Shown here: one piece after another, positions 1 to 11,258 of the stretch
How the letters are laid out: each line of letters opens with the position of its first letter
Numbering within the stretch: position 1 is the first letter of the stretch
Assembly (NCBI GenBank): GCA_022432975.1
Contig: CM039508.1
Coordinates: forward strand, 20,787,213-20,851,212
Reading direction: 5' to 3'
DNA: 64,000 bases
DNA from: Begonia masoniana
Taxonomy: Eukaryota > Streptophyta > Magnoliopsida > Cucurbitales > Begoniaceae
Notes under the pieces: generated by a model
The model's input: only the letters and a program-made list of their open reading frames with translations
What the model was told of the DNA's origin: nothing
Databases searched by the model: none
Program-made: the position numbers and the translations under genes

Positions 1-429
1 AATTAATATAAACTAACCAAAATAGAAGCTCCAAGTCAGAAAACCCGAATTCCCCAAAATTGGATCCCTCGGTTTTCAGCTACTCCCGAGCTGAACACTG
101 CTCAGCAGTGCTTACCGGCACCGAGCCCGGAATCCAGACGACGAAACTAGCCAATAACGGCTGGCGATCGGAGCTCTAGCAGCTCGTCGCCGTCGGCCCT
201 GAACAGAACAGAAACAGGGCATAAAAACCAAACCTTACCTGTCGGTTCGTGCGCGAAGACGGCCGGGAACAGTTCGCCGCCGATGTCTGGCCGGAGATCG
301 TCGGGAGTCGTCAGCATTCGGCGCCGCGTCGCCTCCCCCCTCGCCTCCGTCTCCCCTGCTTCCCCTCGGCATCGGGCACGAACGAGAACAACAGAATGGC
401 AAAGCCATTTTGTTGTTTTATTTTATTAT

Positions 430-461
<32 letters not shown>

Positions 462-703
462 CAATAATAATTTCTATTAAACATTAACAAATCATCAATT
501 ACCGATTTGTCCTCCCGTACTTTCAGCCTCTTCGAATTTCGTTAAATCTCGTTATTAATTTAACCTAACCCTCGGCTTAATTGACTGAGAAATACCTGAA
601 CCTAAATAAAAACCATTTACTTTTCTTTTAACTTAATTAAAACAACTAATTTATTAATCTGTTATTTTCTCTCCAATTTTTCCTAAAAACCCCGGTTGTT
701 ACA
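1..703 (-). mobile_element. 3' LTR (partial) of minus-strand LTR element A
   Basis: This segment is nearly identical to 5,499-6,208 apart from small indels, including a different length of the AAT run. It ends with the plus-strand bases TTGTTACA, so on the minus strand it starts TGTAACAACC, a typical plant gypsy LTR start. Just inside it (704-740) the minus strand reads a GAGGACAAATTT stretch and a purine tract ending GGAGGGTGGAT, the usual chromovirus-like 3' end and polypurine tract. The LTR continues beyond the left edge of the window, so its far end and TSD cannot be seen. Confidence 0.85.
430..461. repeat. (AAT)n microsatellite in LTR of element A
   Basis: An AAT/TAA trinucleotide run. 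The same locus in the partner LTR (about 5,929-5,966) is several units longer, so the two LTRs have diverged by slippage since insertion. Confidence 0.9.
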
Positions 704-3648
704 ATCCACCCTCCTTACAAAAAATTTGTCCTCAAAATTTGCGTCCTTGCTATTCCTTAATTTACTCATCTCAACTACCCAACACCCTTACTCACTTGTC
801 ATGTACTACTTGCCTCAAATTCCGACTTCACCTAACTCTGTACGTTCTAACCTGACTACACACACGTTCACTAACTATAATCTAATCTATACCCTCAAAC
901 CCTTTTGACTGACTTCTCCACTCGATCAGGATTAACTCGTTCCTAACTAAGTTCCTAGTCACTTCCATCAAACAATCTCAACCCTCTAAACAATCTCCAT
1001 AGCGTCACACTAGAACCTACGGAGTAAGCTTCTTACCTCGTATCTCATTCTAACATTAATCACATATTCCGAATTCTCATTACCTAAATTAATTTACTAT
1101 ACACTCGAATTCTCACTCCAAATTGGCAATTCGCTACGACTCTAAGTTGATCATTTTAAACTATACACTCCAATACTCAATATACCCTACAATTATTGAC
1201 TTCACTTCACTTTCTACATCTCTCAAAGTTTTCATTTTTCATTTTCCTAATTTTGATCCTTATAGCTTGAGTATTTCTAAGTCCATTTACTTCAATGAAA
1301 TCAATTATCACCGTAATTCCAACTCTAGCTTCTCTACTCCAATGTTCATCAACTCTTACATAACTACTTCATAACTCTACGATACTTTACTACCATAACA
1401 CTGAGGTAATTCAGTACATAAACATCGGACCCTAAATCCTTAAGTTTTTAACATTCTTTCTATTCTACCATCTCATATCTAACTTATCACTCCTATCTCT
1501 TACACTTACTTATATCAGATAATTAAGATAGTTTATACATCGAACAATCATAACATTTCATTAATTATGTCAACACAACTCCCACAATCAAAGCTCTCAT
1601 CTCTTAAACCCATCAACTAGTCCTCAACGGATACTATGAATCTTCGTACTTACATTCACTATGCTCAAGTTGTCTACCGCCTAATTTCAGTCATTACCAA
1701 ACACTCAAATTCTTAAGTCTAAACTAACTCTTTCCGACTTCACACTCGACACCCTACATGACACTCGACACCCTAAAAGATGTTCACTTCATTTAATTTC
1801 AAATTAAAACCCTCATGCTTCTCCTAGTTAACCCTACTCTAAATTCCATCATATAATCTCTGTGTCCTTCCTATCCAATATCCTCCATTAGAATTTACTA
1901 ATCTCCTCACTTACCTCACTTCTCACTCTTCACCCACTAACAGAGCTCAAACGCATAACTTAGTCTAACTTTCATAACTATGTACCCTTCTACATTTTAG
2001 TAACTTTCGTTTAATCACTCATCACCTATACTTTCAAACTTTTACACTTTAATTTTCAATATCCTCTAAATTCACCAACTTCATACGATAGCAAACTCTC
2101 AGGCTTAGCAACTCTTATCTCATCTATTTACGACGTCAGTAGTTTCGACTTCGTTACATACGAGTCGAACCCTCGAAACTTTCTAACTTAAACTTGATCT
2201 ACAAGGCATTCTAAAGTTCTTCAACGAATCCTACCTAATATTGTTGCTATTTTTCTTTTCCAAGGCTTTCTACCTTTATATAAATATTTAATTTTCCTCC
2301 AGATTCAATCCAAAAGCTTATCATTAATTTACCGAGGTTTCTAGATATTATTCTAAATTTCTTTACCACAAGTCACCTAACAACCTAAACTTGTTGTTAC
2401 CACCCTTACTCCCAATATCCTACTTATTACTTCGACGAGTCGCCATTTCTCCTAACGAATATCATCTAGCATCTTCTATGATCCTTTAATAACTCAATAT
2501 TTATTGGTTTCATAGCTCTAAGGAAATCTCTAACCTTTAATCCCCGACATTGAGTACCTTTCTATGGATCATCCTTCACTCCACAACTACTCCTCATTGC
2601 CACATTCACGACTTGACTCATACTCTCCATAATTCTACTCTCGAGCATTTCACCTTTCTATGACTCTAGTTTAGGTCATACTAACTAACTATACCTCTTA
2701 ACACTCCATAGTCCCCATCATTGTTAACCCCACTTAACGTAACAATCAATCAAACTTATAACTACCTTTCACTTCGACTAGGCTCCCCTCTAGGTTTTTC
2801 TTGCATAAAGTTCATCAAAATTTTCCCCTTTAACAATTTACTTAAGCTAGGCACTCAAATACAATATACATTTATATGGTTCTAATCTCCTACGACGGGC
2901 CACCAAATCCTTCAAAATTCTCCAAATTTACAATCTGAGTTTCATTTCTCCTCACAAATATACTCCAATCCTCTAACATCTCAACTTTGTCAGTTTCCTA
3001 TCCTATCTCTACGTAATCCCTATACTTCCATCATTGATCCTATTCTACTCAGTTCAGACCCCCCAATAATTTACTGAAACTAAACCCTTGACTAACTCTA
3101 AATATCTCACCTTGCTATCTCGTCTTATCCACATAATGTACTAAGGATCTCTCAATGATTTAAGACATCACTTTAAAAAAAAAATTCGTTTCTACCCTTA
3201 AGCTCTCCTATAACTCATTGTGCCTCAAAACTGCAAGGGTTTTCTAAAAGTCCCAATTCTATCTATTCAAATTTTTTCTCACCTAAGATGTAACTTTTTA
3301 AGGGAAACTCATCCTAAAATTTTCTAATCTCTCTATCCTCAATCCTACTTATCTCTTCTACGGATGTTACCTTGTCTGTTTCGTTTTTCAAATAAATTCC
3401 AAACTATTCGAACTACCAGTTCACTATGTAAAACATGTCTATAAGTTAGTTGGTTCATGGGGTCCACCGAGGTGGTCCCGGTACTCACGATATGTTCGTT
3501 CTACTCCTGAACAAGGCTCGACAATCTAATCTCAGTTAACTAACTAAAGGTAAAGAAATACTTACAGTCGGTGAAGCACGTTGCACGGCGGCCGGCATTG
3601 TCGGGTAATCATTTGAACGACTCGACCATTTTGCTCTGATACCATCTT
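704..3648 (-). mobile_element. Internal region of element A, no recognisable gag-pol
   Basis: About 2.9 kb between the two LTRs. I see only short open frames in either direction and no protease, reverse transcriptase or integrase motif. The pyrimidine-rich plus strand could reflect long C-to-T decay of a coding region, or the element may always have been non-coding, as in large retrotransposon derivatives (LARDs). The polypurine tract at the 704 end and the primer-binding site at 3,633-3,644 remain recognisable. Confidence 0.7.
3633..3644 (-). other. Primer-binding site of element A (initiator Met tRNA type)
   Basis: The minus strand reads TGGTATCAGAGC, complementary to the 3' end of plant initiator Met tRNA. 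It lies four bases inside the 5' LTR, which ends GGCGTTACA on the minus strand at 3,649. Confidence 0.9.
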
Positions 3649-5927
3649 GTAACGCCCCCGAACTCACCCTGGCTCGGAGCGCTACTTTGCTCACTAATCC
3701 CACGTTAAAGCTTAATTTAAAATAACATTGACATATCTGTCTAGACTTCCTAATTTCCCTTAATCCTAACCTTGAAGCACCACGGCGTACTTCCCGAAAA
3801 TTTCGGCAAAGTAACGCCTGAAAATAGCGCCTCCAAAATGCTAGGTACCTGTAATAAATCAATCCCCAAACAGATCCAGAATACTCCTAACCAACTATCC
3901 AGTATACGGCATGAGAAATCTCCAAATAGCAGTAAAGAGGGAAACTAAAATACAAACATTCCTAAGTGAAGAAAGTCCACAGTACAGGGCGACACATCAC
4001 CCTTAACTATGATTATACACACCAAATACAAATAGCTATGCAATAACTCTAAAACCAAATAGACAACTGTACAAACCACCAAAATAATTGTAAATTATAC
4101 ACGACCCCAAAATACTGTTCCACCCACGTCTTTCCGAAGACCATGGTCGAGACGCCCCGACAACTGCCCGCACCGACACGCCCCGTGCATCTCCGACTGC
4201 TCCCAAGTCCTGGCTGACTCACATAGCTCACCTGTACCCGCGTCGTTACCTACACCACAGAACACACACACACACGTAAGCTTACGCTTAGCAAGTAGGG
4301 AATACGAATGAGACAACAATACAATGCAATCAACCTAGCATATGCAGTTTCTAACACTCAGTTGTGGTTATTTGCTGTTCGTTGCTTTAATCTTTCATAA
4401 GCCGTGTGGAACGAGTTGGCACACATCCCATAACGTCTAGGATGGCCACACTCCGAACCACCAGAGCAAGACCAGATAGCACACATCCCATAACCGTCTA
4501 GGATGGCTATACATGACCTCCCTCGTCGTTCGTAGAATCCTATAACCGTCTAGGAATTCATACTCACGACCTTTACGTATTTTAGCCAATCCTTCATAGA
4601 GTTCCCTTCGGGGTGCCACTGCAAGCACCGTATCCCGACAAGGCCCACTATTCCAGATCTCGTATTTTAGCCGTTCTCTCATAGAGTTCCCTTCGGGGTG
4701 CCATTGCAAGCACCGTATCCCGACAAGGCACACTATTTGAGATTCATTACAATTCATTTTATCTGATTACGTTCATGCTCACAATGCCAAACAATGCCAC
4801 TCATCTCTAGCGTAGCGTACTATAACTCACGATGCATGTTTCAACAAAGATATGCAATACAACACGAAACAATCCAACGACACACGAAACAAAACAACAA
4901 CACGCAACACGAAACGAAACAACAAAATAAGCAAACAAACAAAGAATTCCCTACCGTTCCATGGTGTAGGCCCGAAGGCAAAACAAACATCCTCTACTTA
5001 CCTGAACTCTTGCACCGAACTTACTCGCTTTGGCTACGTAAATTCTCCACTCGGTAACCTATCACATTCACAAAAGTCACTTAAGCATCACAATTCACTT
5101 CTAAAGAATATTTAAGCTAACTCTAACTACAATTATTCAAACTTCATTCAAATTAAGCCTACATTCACCAATTACTCTCAAACTACTATTTCTAGCCTAT
5201 TTCTAGCCTAATCCAACAAAAACCTAACGAAACGGGCCACCAATTTTGGTTCGGTAAAAACCGACCCGAAACCTCAAACATGCATAACTTTTGCGTTAGT
5301 TATCGGAATCGAACGATTCTAGCGGCCACGTACTCCTCTAATAACCAATTTTAGCCTGCCAAAAGGAATTTGAAAACAACTAACCCTAACTAGGTCAAAA
5401 TCCCCAAAACCCGAGCTGCCTAAACCGGGAATTTTTCCCTTTTCCAATTTTTCCTCAATTCTCATCAATTTCTTCACCAATCAACCACCTATACGCTCAA
5501 TTAATATAAACTAACCAAAATCGAAGCTCCAAGTCAGAAAACCCGAATTCCCCAAAATTGGATCCCTCGGTTTTCAGCTACTCCCGAGCTGAACACTGCT
5601 CAGCAGTGCTTACCGGCACCGAGCCCGGAATCCAGACGAGGAAACTAGCCAAAAACGGCCGGCGATCGGAGCTTTAGCAGCTCGTCGCCGTCGGCCCTGA
5701 ACAGAACCGAAACAAGGAATAAAAACCAAACCTTACCTGTCGGTTCGTGCGCGAAGACGGCCGGGAACAGCTCGCCGCCGATGTCTGGCCGGAAATCGTC
5801 GGGAGTCGTCGGCGTTCGGCACCGCGTCGCCTCCCCCCTCGCCTCCTTCTCCCCTGCTTCCCCTCGGCGTCGAGCACGAACGAGAACAACAGAATGACAA
5901 AGCCATTCTGTTGTTTTATTTTATTAT

Positions 5928-5966
<39 letters not shown>

Positions 5967-6208
5967 TCAATAATAGTTTCTATTAAACATTAACAAATCA
6001 TCAATTACCGATTTGTCCTCCCGTACTTTCGGCCTCTTCGAATTTTGTTAAATCTCGTTATTAATTTAACCTAACCCTCGGCTTAATTGACTGAGAAATA
6101 CCTGAACCTAAATAAAAACCATTTACTTTTCTTTTAACTTAATTCAACAACCAATTTATTAATCTGTTATTTTCTCTCCAATTTTTCCTAAAAACCCCGG
6201 TTGTTACA
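3649..6208 (-). mobile_element. 5' LTR of element A (2,560 bp)
   Basis: On the minus strand it runs from TGTAACAACC at 6,208 to GGCGTTACA at 3,649. The part at 5,499-6,208 duplicates 1-703. Reading on the minus strand there is an AT-rich promoter-like stretch near 5,930, a GC-rich leader at about 5,745-5,880 and a splice-donor-like ACAGGTAAGG near 5,737. The leader gives open frames of 79-98 codons that I regard as incidental. The five bases outside the LTR are TAACA (6,209-6,213); the matching TSD copy lies outside the window. Confidence 0.85.
4576..4744. repeat. 85-bp tandem duplication in LTR of element A
   Basis: Two units, 4,576-4,660 and 4,661-4,744, each start CGTATTTTAGCC and share a core with GTGCCA(C/T)TGCAAGCACC. 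A weaker pair around CACATCCCATAAC (near 4,423 and 4,481) precedes it. Confidence 0.85.
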
Positions 6209-6785
6209 TAACATCGCTTGATTTTTTTACTTTTACTTTTTGCCACAAATTATTCTTTTTTATAAAACAACCCCCACCTTTATTTCTCTCCTCCTTTTTC
6301 ACGTGGCCATTCATTCACATTCACTTTACTTGTCACTTTTAATTGTTACTTTCCACTTAAATTATAACCACACTTCTCCTTTTTGACTTTTCAACATCCA
6401 TTTATAACTTTGCATTCTATTGGTTCCATAGTTTTGACTTTTCAAACTCCTTTATTCTTATGACTTTTCCAACACTTTGGTCTCTTTCATTTCTTCCTTC
6501 CAACGTTAAAGCTTCTATTCTTCTCCTTTGCATTTCCATTCAACTCACGTAAATATCACACAAATCACTCCCCATTTTTTTTTAATTCACCTTTATTACA
6601 ATTTCAACTCCATAAGATTTCAAATCACTAAATTCTAAAGTGTTCTCCAAATTTTCACTTCCACTATCTCTCTCTAAATCAAGCACTTATCAAGCACTTA
6701 ACATTATCCTAAATTAACGTTAAGCTTACATTGCATGACATCCCTAAACTAAAGCTACATACGCTAGGAAATTCCGGGTGTTACA
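6209..6785 (-). mobile_element. LTR fragment (U3 side) of a second minus-strand element
   Basis: The right edge reads CCGGGTGTTACA on the plus strand, i.e. TGTAACACCCGG on the minus strand, a gypsy-type LTR start. The stretch is AT-rich with a TTTTATAAAA box near 6,258-6,268 and an ACGTGGCC motif near 6,302. No partner LTR is visible. Element A appears to have inserted into it, with the rest displaced beyond the left window edge. Confidence 0.5.
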
Positions 6786-8277
6786 GGTAATCCTTGAAAT
6801 AAAACATGAGTAATAATTCATAAAACTTTATAAAATCCAATAAAATTCAACAAAACTTATTCAAAGTTTTTAATCATACAACTTTTAAATTTCTTCTTTA
6901 AACCTTTTATCCGTGAAATATCCTTGAAGACTTTAATCATACAACTTTTAAATTTCTTCTTTAAACCTTTTATTCTTCTGTATACTCATTTGCCTCTGGA
7001 GGGTTCTCGATCAGAACCATTTCTTCCTCAGATAAAAATTCACCTACATCACAATTTATAAAACTGTGAGAAATAATCTCAGTATGTGAGAGTACGTGCA
7101 GTTGCAAAAACATGTACTTTTATAGAATCTTGTTAACTGTTACATACTGGTTGGAACTCATTCCTGAACCATCTTTTAAGACTTGGCCATCATGGCTTCG
7201 TCATCTTTTACTTTTAAATAGGTGTTGCCACATCTTTTACTTTTAATCAGGTGTTGCCACCTCTTTTACTTTTAAGCTCGTAGCTTTTCTGTCAATTCCA
7301 TCATTTTCATACACATGCAAATGTCCTACAAATTTGATGATGTGATACCACATTGGAAACAGAGAGTTGCCTGGGCTAGTATATATATTGAGTCCAAACC
7401 TCCACTCTTAAGTGCGCTTTTGGGAGGAGTAAGGGACCCGATATCATATCATTTGGTATCAGAGCCTCACTTCTGTGATCCGGTTAGGTAGCACATCAGG
7501 CAGACCGCCGATTGAGGCAGCCATCCTACGGGATGTCCCGGTCAGATCGCCGACTGAGGCAGTCGCCCTTAAAGGGTGAAGGGATGATGTGATACCACAT
7601 TGGAAACAGAGAGTTGCCTGGGCTAGTATATATATTGAGTCCAAACCTCCACTCTTAAGTGCGCTTTTGGGAGGAGTAAGGGACCCGATATCATATCATT
7701 TATCTTTTAAATTATTCTATAACAATGCCTACATATGAATGCTCATATATCAAATCGTGTAATAAAACAGTTATAGTAAAATAACATAAATTTATTGTGA
7801 TGTAGGACCGTAGCCAAAACATTGGAAAACTTGTACTTTCACTTACCTGAATTCCGAGCGAGTAGGTTATTGGGATTTTTCTGAAATTCCAAATAATTTC
7901 GTGACTCATAGATCGGATATGGTCGAATTAAATCGTTTCGAACAATTTTGAGAAATTTTCTACCTAAATAAAATATCCATATAAATTTCCCACTTTAATA
8001 AACCAATTTCATAAGAATTTAGGCAGAAATTCCTTACCGGTAAAATCTCCGATCGGTTCGGGTCGAAATTTGAGTCGGGTCAAAATTCGGGTCGGTTCGG
8101 GTTCGGTTGTGTTCGGATGAACAGTACCGGTTGTGAACAGTGCCCGGTTTGGTTCAGTGTTACTGTTCTGGTCTGTTTACTATTTTGGTTCACTGTTCTG
8201 GTTCGATTTGCTGCTGGGCCGGTTCGGTTTGTGCTTAATGAACTGGTTCGGTTCAGTTTTAAAAAAATAAAACTGAA
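6786..8277 (-). mobile_element. Old LTR relic, same family as 50,517-52,170
   Basis: Long stretches align with the copy near 50.8-51.7 kb. Both carry GCCTCTGGA(G/A)GGTTCTCGAT, CACCTACATCA, a GATGTAGG(A/G)CCGTAGCC block and a CACTTAC segment in the same order. That order, read on the minus strand, matches the better-defined gypsy LTRs here, so I assign the minus strand. The left part is missing, cut by the LTR fragment ending at 6,785. A TRIM interrupts it at 7,338. The part after 8,040 is a degenerate GGTTCGG-rich stretch. Confidence 0.55.
7338..7698 (+). mobile_element. Complete TRIM (miniature LTR element, 361 bp)
   Basis: Two identical 114-bp terminal repeats (7,338-7,451 and 7,585-7,698) start TGATGTGATACC and end ATATCATATCA. 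Two bases after the first lies TGGTATCAGAGC (7,454-7,465), a primer-binding site for initiator Met tRNA. A purine tract (AAAGGGTGAAGGGA) precedes the second repeat. The 133-bp interior has no coding capacity and contains a diverged internal repeat (CAGACCGCCGATTGAGGCAG and CAGATCGCCGACTGAGGCAG). The related sequence near 51,155 lacks this block, giving an empty-site comparison. It must move with enzymes supplied by other elements. Confidence 0.93.
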
Positions 8278-9115
8278 CCCCTCTGCTTCTTCTTCTTCTT
8301 CGCGAGGAAGAGCAGAGAGAAAAGGGAGGGAGCAGAGAGCAGAGAGAGAGAGGGCCGAAGCGAGGGGGGAGAGCGTGAGACCGAGAGAGAGGGAGGTCGG
8401 TGCTCGGAGTTCCGCCGGTCGACGACAGAGGGTGCTCGGCCGAGGAGATTTTCGCCGGAGAGGAGTTTGGCCGAGAGAGGGGTTTTTCGTCAGAGTTTGA
8501 GGAGGCGATTTCCGGCGAGGTAAGAGCTCGATTTTTAGGTGTGAGTTTCCCTCTTCCCGAGCTTCTGAATTTATAGGGAAAGAGTTCAATTCCAAATCAA
8601 AAACGTCGATCGATTTTGTCAATTTTGTTCTGCCAGAAGAAAATTTTTTCTTTCTTTTTGTCAAAAATGTTTGCTGCATGTTTTTTTTTTTTTTTTTTTG
8701 ATGTGTTACAGCAAGTATGGAGGAAGACAAGTCTTTACAAGAGGATGCACGAGCTCTGGATAGTAGCATGAAGAACTTCAAATCGAGAACCAATGAGGAG
8801 ATTATTAATTATTAGTTTAGCATTTTGATTTTGTTTGATTCAAAGATTTTTTTAATTAGATTTGCATCTAGATTTTATGATTATTTTATCATGTTCAAAT
8901 TTTTGTATTATTCTATTTCAAATAGATTAGTTGATGGTTAAGAGGAGTATAAGAATAAATAAGATCTTGAGGGAAAAAATGAAAGAAAATTCAAAGTGAG
9001 ATTCGTGAGACTCTAGTAGAAGAGTGGGGAACAATTCTTGTATTTGGAGACAATGTTGCGCGTGATGTTGCAATATTGCTGGAAACTTCTATTTATTGAT
9101 TCTCGAATAAAACTT
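8278..9115 (+). pseudogene. Spliced-looking gene fragment with 32-codon frame
   Basis: A CTTCTTCTTC-rich, GC-rich leader (8,278-8,518) ends GGCGAG and is followed by GTAAGAG, a good splice donor. After about 195 bp, a long T tract and TGTTACAG make a good acceptor at 8,712. The next segment has an ATG at 8,717 opening 32 codons that start MEEDKSLQEDARALDSSM and stop at 8,813-8,815. AATAAA occurs near 9,106. This looks like the first exons of a small gene, acidic and helical at its start, cut short by rearrangement. I do not recognise the family. It could instead be an LTR leader with an intron. Confidence 0.35.
8682..8700 (+). repeat. Poly(T) tract
   Basis: A T run 19 bases long, placed where the polypyrimidine tract of the putative intron 8,519-8,712 would be. 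Confidence 0.9.
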
Positions 9116-9479
9116 TGTTGCTTGAGTCTTGTGTCGTGGTCATAGGGCAATTTAGTCTGAATCACGTAAATAATTGTGTTCTTGATTTCTTCTCTAACTT
9201 TGTGTCTTGATTATTTCTCACGGTTTGTGCTATTGGTTAATAAAATCACAACATATGCTCGCCAGCCTGCTTGCTTGACTTGATACTGTAGTGAGTCAAT
9301 CCGAGCTCGGCCTACTACAATGTGGAACTAAGCCTGGCGCGATCCCAAATGACAGAGCGAGTCGAGCCTAGATATTGTGCTCTGAGCTCTCCTGGAACTA
9401 GGCCAGGCGATCCGATCGAGTGGGCTAGCTCAATGGCTCAACGGGCCTGGCTTGCCGAGCCTGCAACAACCCCCTACTA
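9116..9479. other. No identifiable gene
   Basis: Unassigned sequence. From 9,250 it is rich in GCCTG and CGAGC words, resembling decayed repeat DNA. No open frame worth calling. Confidence 0.5.
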
Positions 9480-10060
9480 GAGCCCACAACTATGGTTGAA
9501 TTGTTGATGATATCCAACTTAAACCAGATCAAGCATTCAATTAGAAAATAGGTAGAAGACAATCGTTTAACGTGGTTCGGACATTAACGTCCTACATCCA
9601 TGGATGGAACCACTTAGCACTTTAATTATAATCTAGAGAGAAATCCAAAATTCTTTACAAACCAAGAACAATCTTGAATAAAACAAGAAAACAATAAAGC
9701 ATGAAAAAACTAGAAATGATGCAGAGAATGGAATCAGTAGGACCCTTTCTCACTCACGCATATCATACGCGCAATTCTCCAATAAACCCTCTCTGAATCA
9801 ATCGCCTTCTCTGTTCCATGCATTGCATCCCTCTAGCTCTGAATCGCTCGCTACTCTTGTCTACTTCTCGACAGAAATTTTCCTCCTCCTTGTAATTAAA
9901 ATGCTGCAAAAGAATAAAAATAAAACTTGTTCGGTGATCAAGCCGAACTGAACCATTAAAACACAACATATTAAAAAAAGAAAAGATAGAACCAAAACGG
10001 AAAATTAAACCACATTTTACAACAACTCCCAAAGAGAACAACTAGACTAAATGATGTTCG
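9480..10060 (-). mobile_element. Probable copia LTR relic (R-U5 side)
   Basis: Contains ACGTGGTTCGGAC and a block starting CTCACGC. ACGTGGTTCGG is the reverse complement of the CCGAACCACGT found in the U5 part of the copia LTRs at 52,561-53,082 and 62,111-63,570. Overall similarity is low, so this is a different or older family. No boundaries are visible. Confidence 0.35.
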
Positions 10061-11258
10061 GAGATCCTAATAACTTGGACTCCATCAACCACAACCCGCC
10101 GCCACAATCTGACTACAGCTCTCTCGACTCAAACAGCAATCCCACTTCAGTGAACCTAGCATAACTAAGGTTCAAGGTGAAACCCAATTCGTGAAAATGG
10201 ATAAGTTTCTTGGAAAAACAAAATAGAATAATGGCAGCTCCGAGTTTCTATTTTGGAAAAAAAGGTATGGAGAAGGATATGAAGTGGTAACTAAAAAAAA
10301 AGCGAGTGGAGATTTTGGAGAAGAGAAAGTGTTGTCAGGTTGAGAGAGCGAAAGACGTAGATGTAGGGTAGAGAGGAAAAAATGAAAAAATTGATGGTGG
10401 GAGAGATAGAGAGAGAATCTCCTTCAAAGGCATTGAGGAGATATGTTTTACGTGAAGGAAAAACGTCATAGCCATGTTATAAGCACAATACCCAAATAGT
10501 TGAATTTGCAAAGACAGAAGACAAAACAAGACAAAACTGAGATAAAGACCTTAGATTTTATAAAGGTGTCCATTTTCATTTCAATAAACATGGAAATAAA
10601 AGATTGAAATTTGCAAAGAAAGAGAGATAAGCCAAGACGAGACCTAGAGATTAAAAAGATGTCCTTTTTCATTTAAAATAACATAGTCTATATTAGAGGT
10701 CTTTGGTTCGGCTCAATCTAAAAAGGCTTAGTCGAGTCAAGCTCAGGGCTTTAAATACATGTCATTTTATATATTAATAAATATTTTTGTTAAGTAAACG
10801 ACTAGTGATTCTATTTTGACATTATAATTATGAATAATTATATAGTAACTTAATTTTTTAAAAATATACATTATATTGATATAAATTTGAAAGGTTTATG
10901 CATGCTCATTAAGTTCGACTCGTTAAGCTTGTTTAGTCGTCTAAACTTGGTTCATCTCATTCAACTTGTGGCTCGCAAGACGACTCGAATTTGTTTTTGA
11001 ACAGGCTCATTAGGTTTGGTTTGTTGGGCTCGCTAGACTGGTGAGACTTGGCTCGTTTAACTCGCTACACTCGATGAACCAAACTTTTACAGGCTCGCCT
11101 CGGCTCGCCTCGTTTGTCACTGCTAGAGAGAAATGTTGGTGTCATACAACTCGATCCTCAGAGAAGACTCAATCTCTCAGCCCAAGGTTTGATTCGTAGC
11201 GAATGACTTTAAATCAAAAGCACTAACTCGCGTGGAATAGGTCTAGGTCCACGTAGTG
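10061..11258. other. Repeat-like intergenic sequence, no gene
   Basis: Purine-rich at 10,250-10,420 and AT-rich at 10,750-10,900. From 10,910 to 11,120 it is built from variations of GGCTCG/CTCGTT words, a style common in decayed dispersed plant repeats. No coding signal. Confidence 0.5.

Noticed and set aside
4794..5115. 87-codon Asn/Thr/Gln-rich frames in LTR of element A
   Set aside because: Simple-sequence composition (AACAAA runs) inside an LTR; no partner domain.
8080..8793. 237-codon minus-strand frame
   Set aside because: Low-complexity Lys, Ser, Leu and Pro runs from poly(T), GA-rich and GGTTCGG-rich DNA; no domain, and it crosses a likely intron on the other strand.
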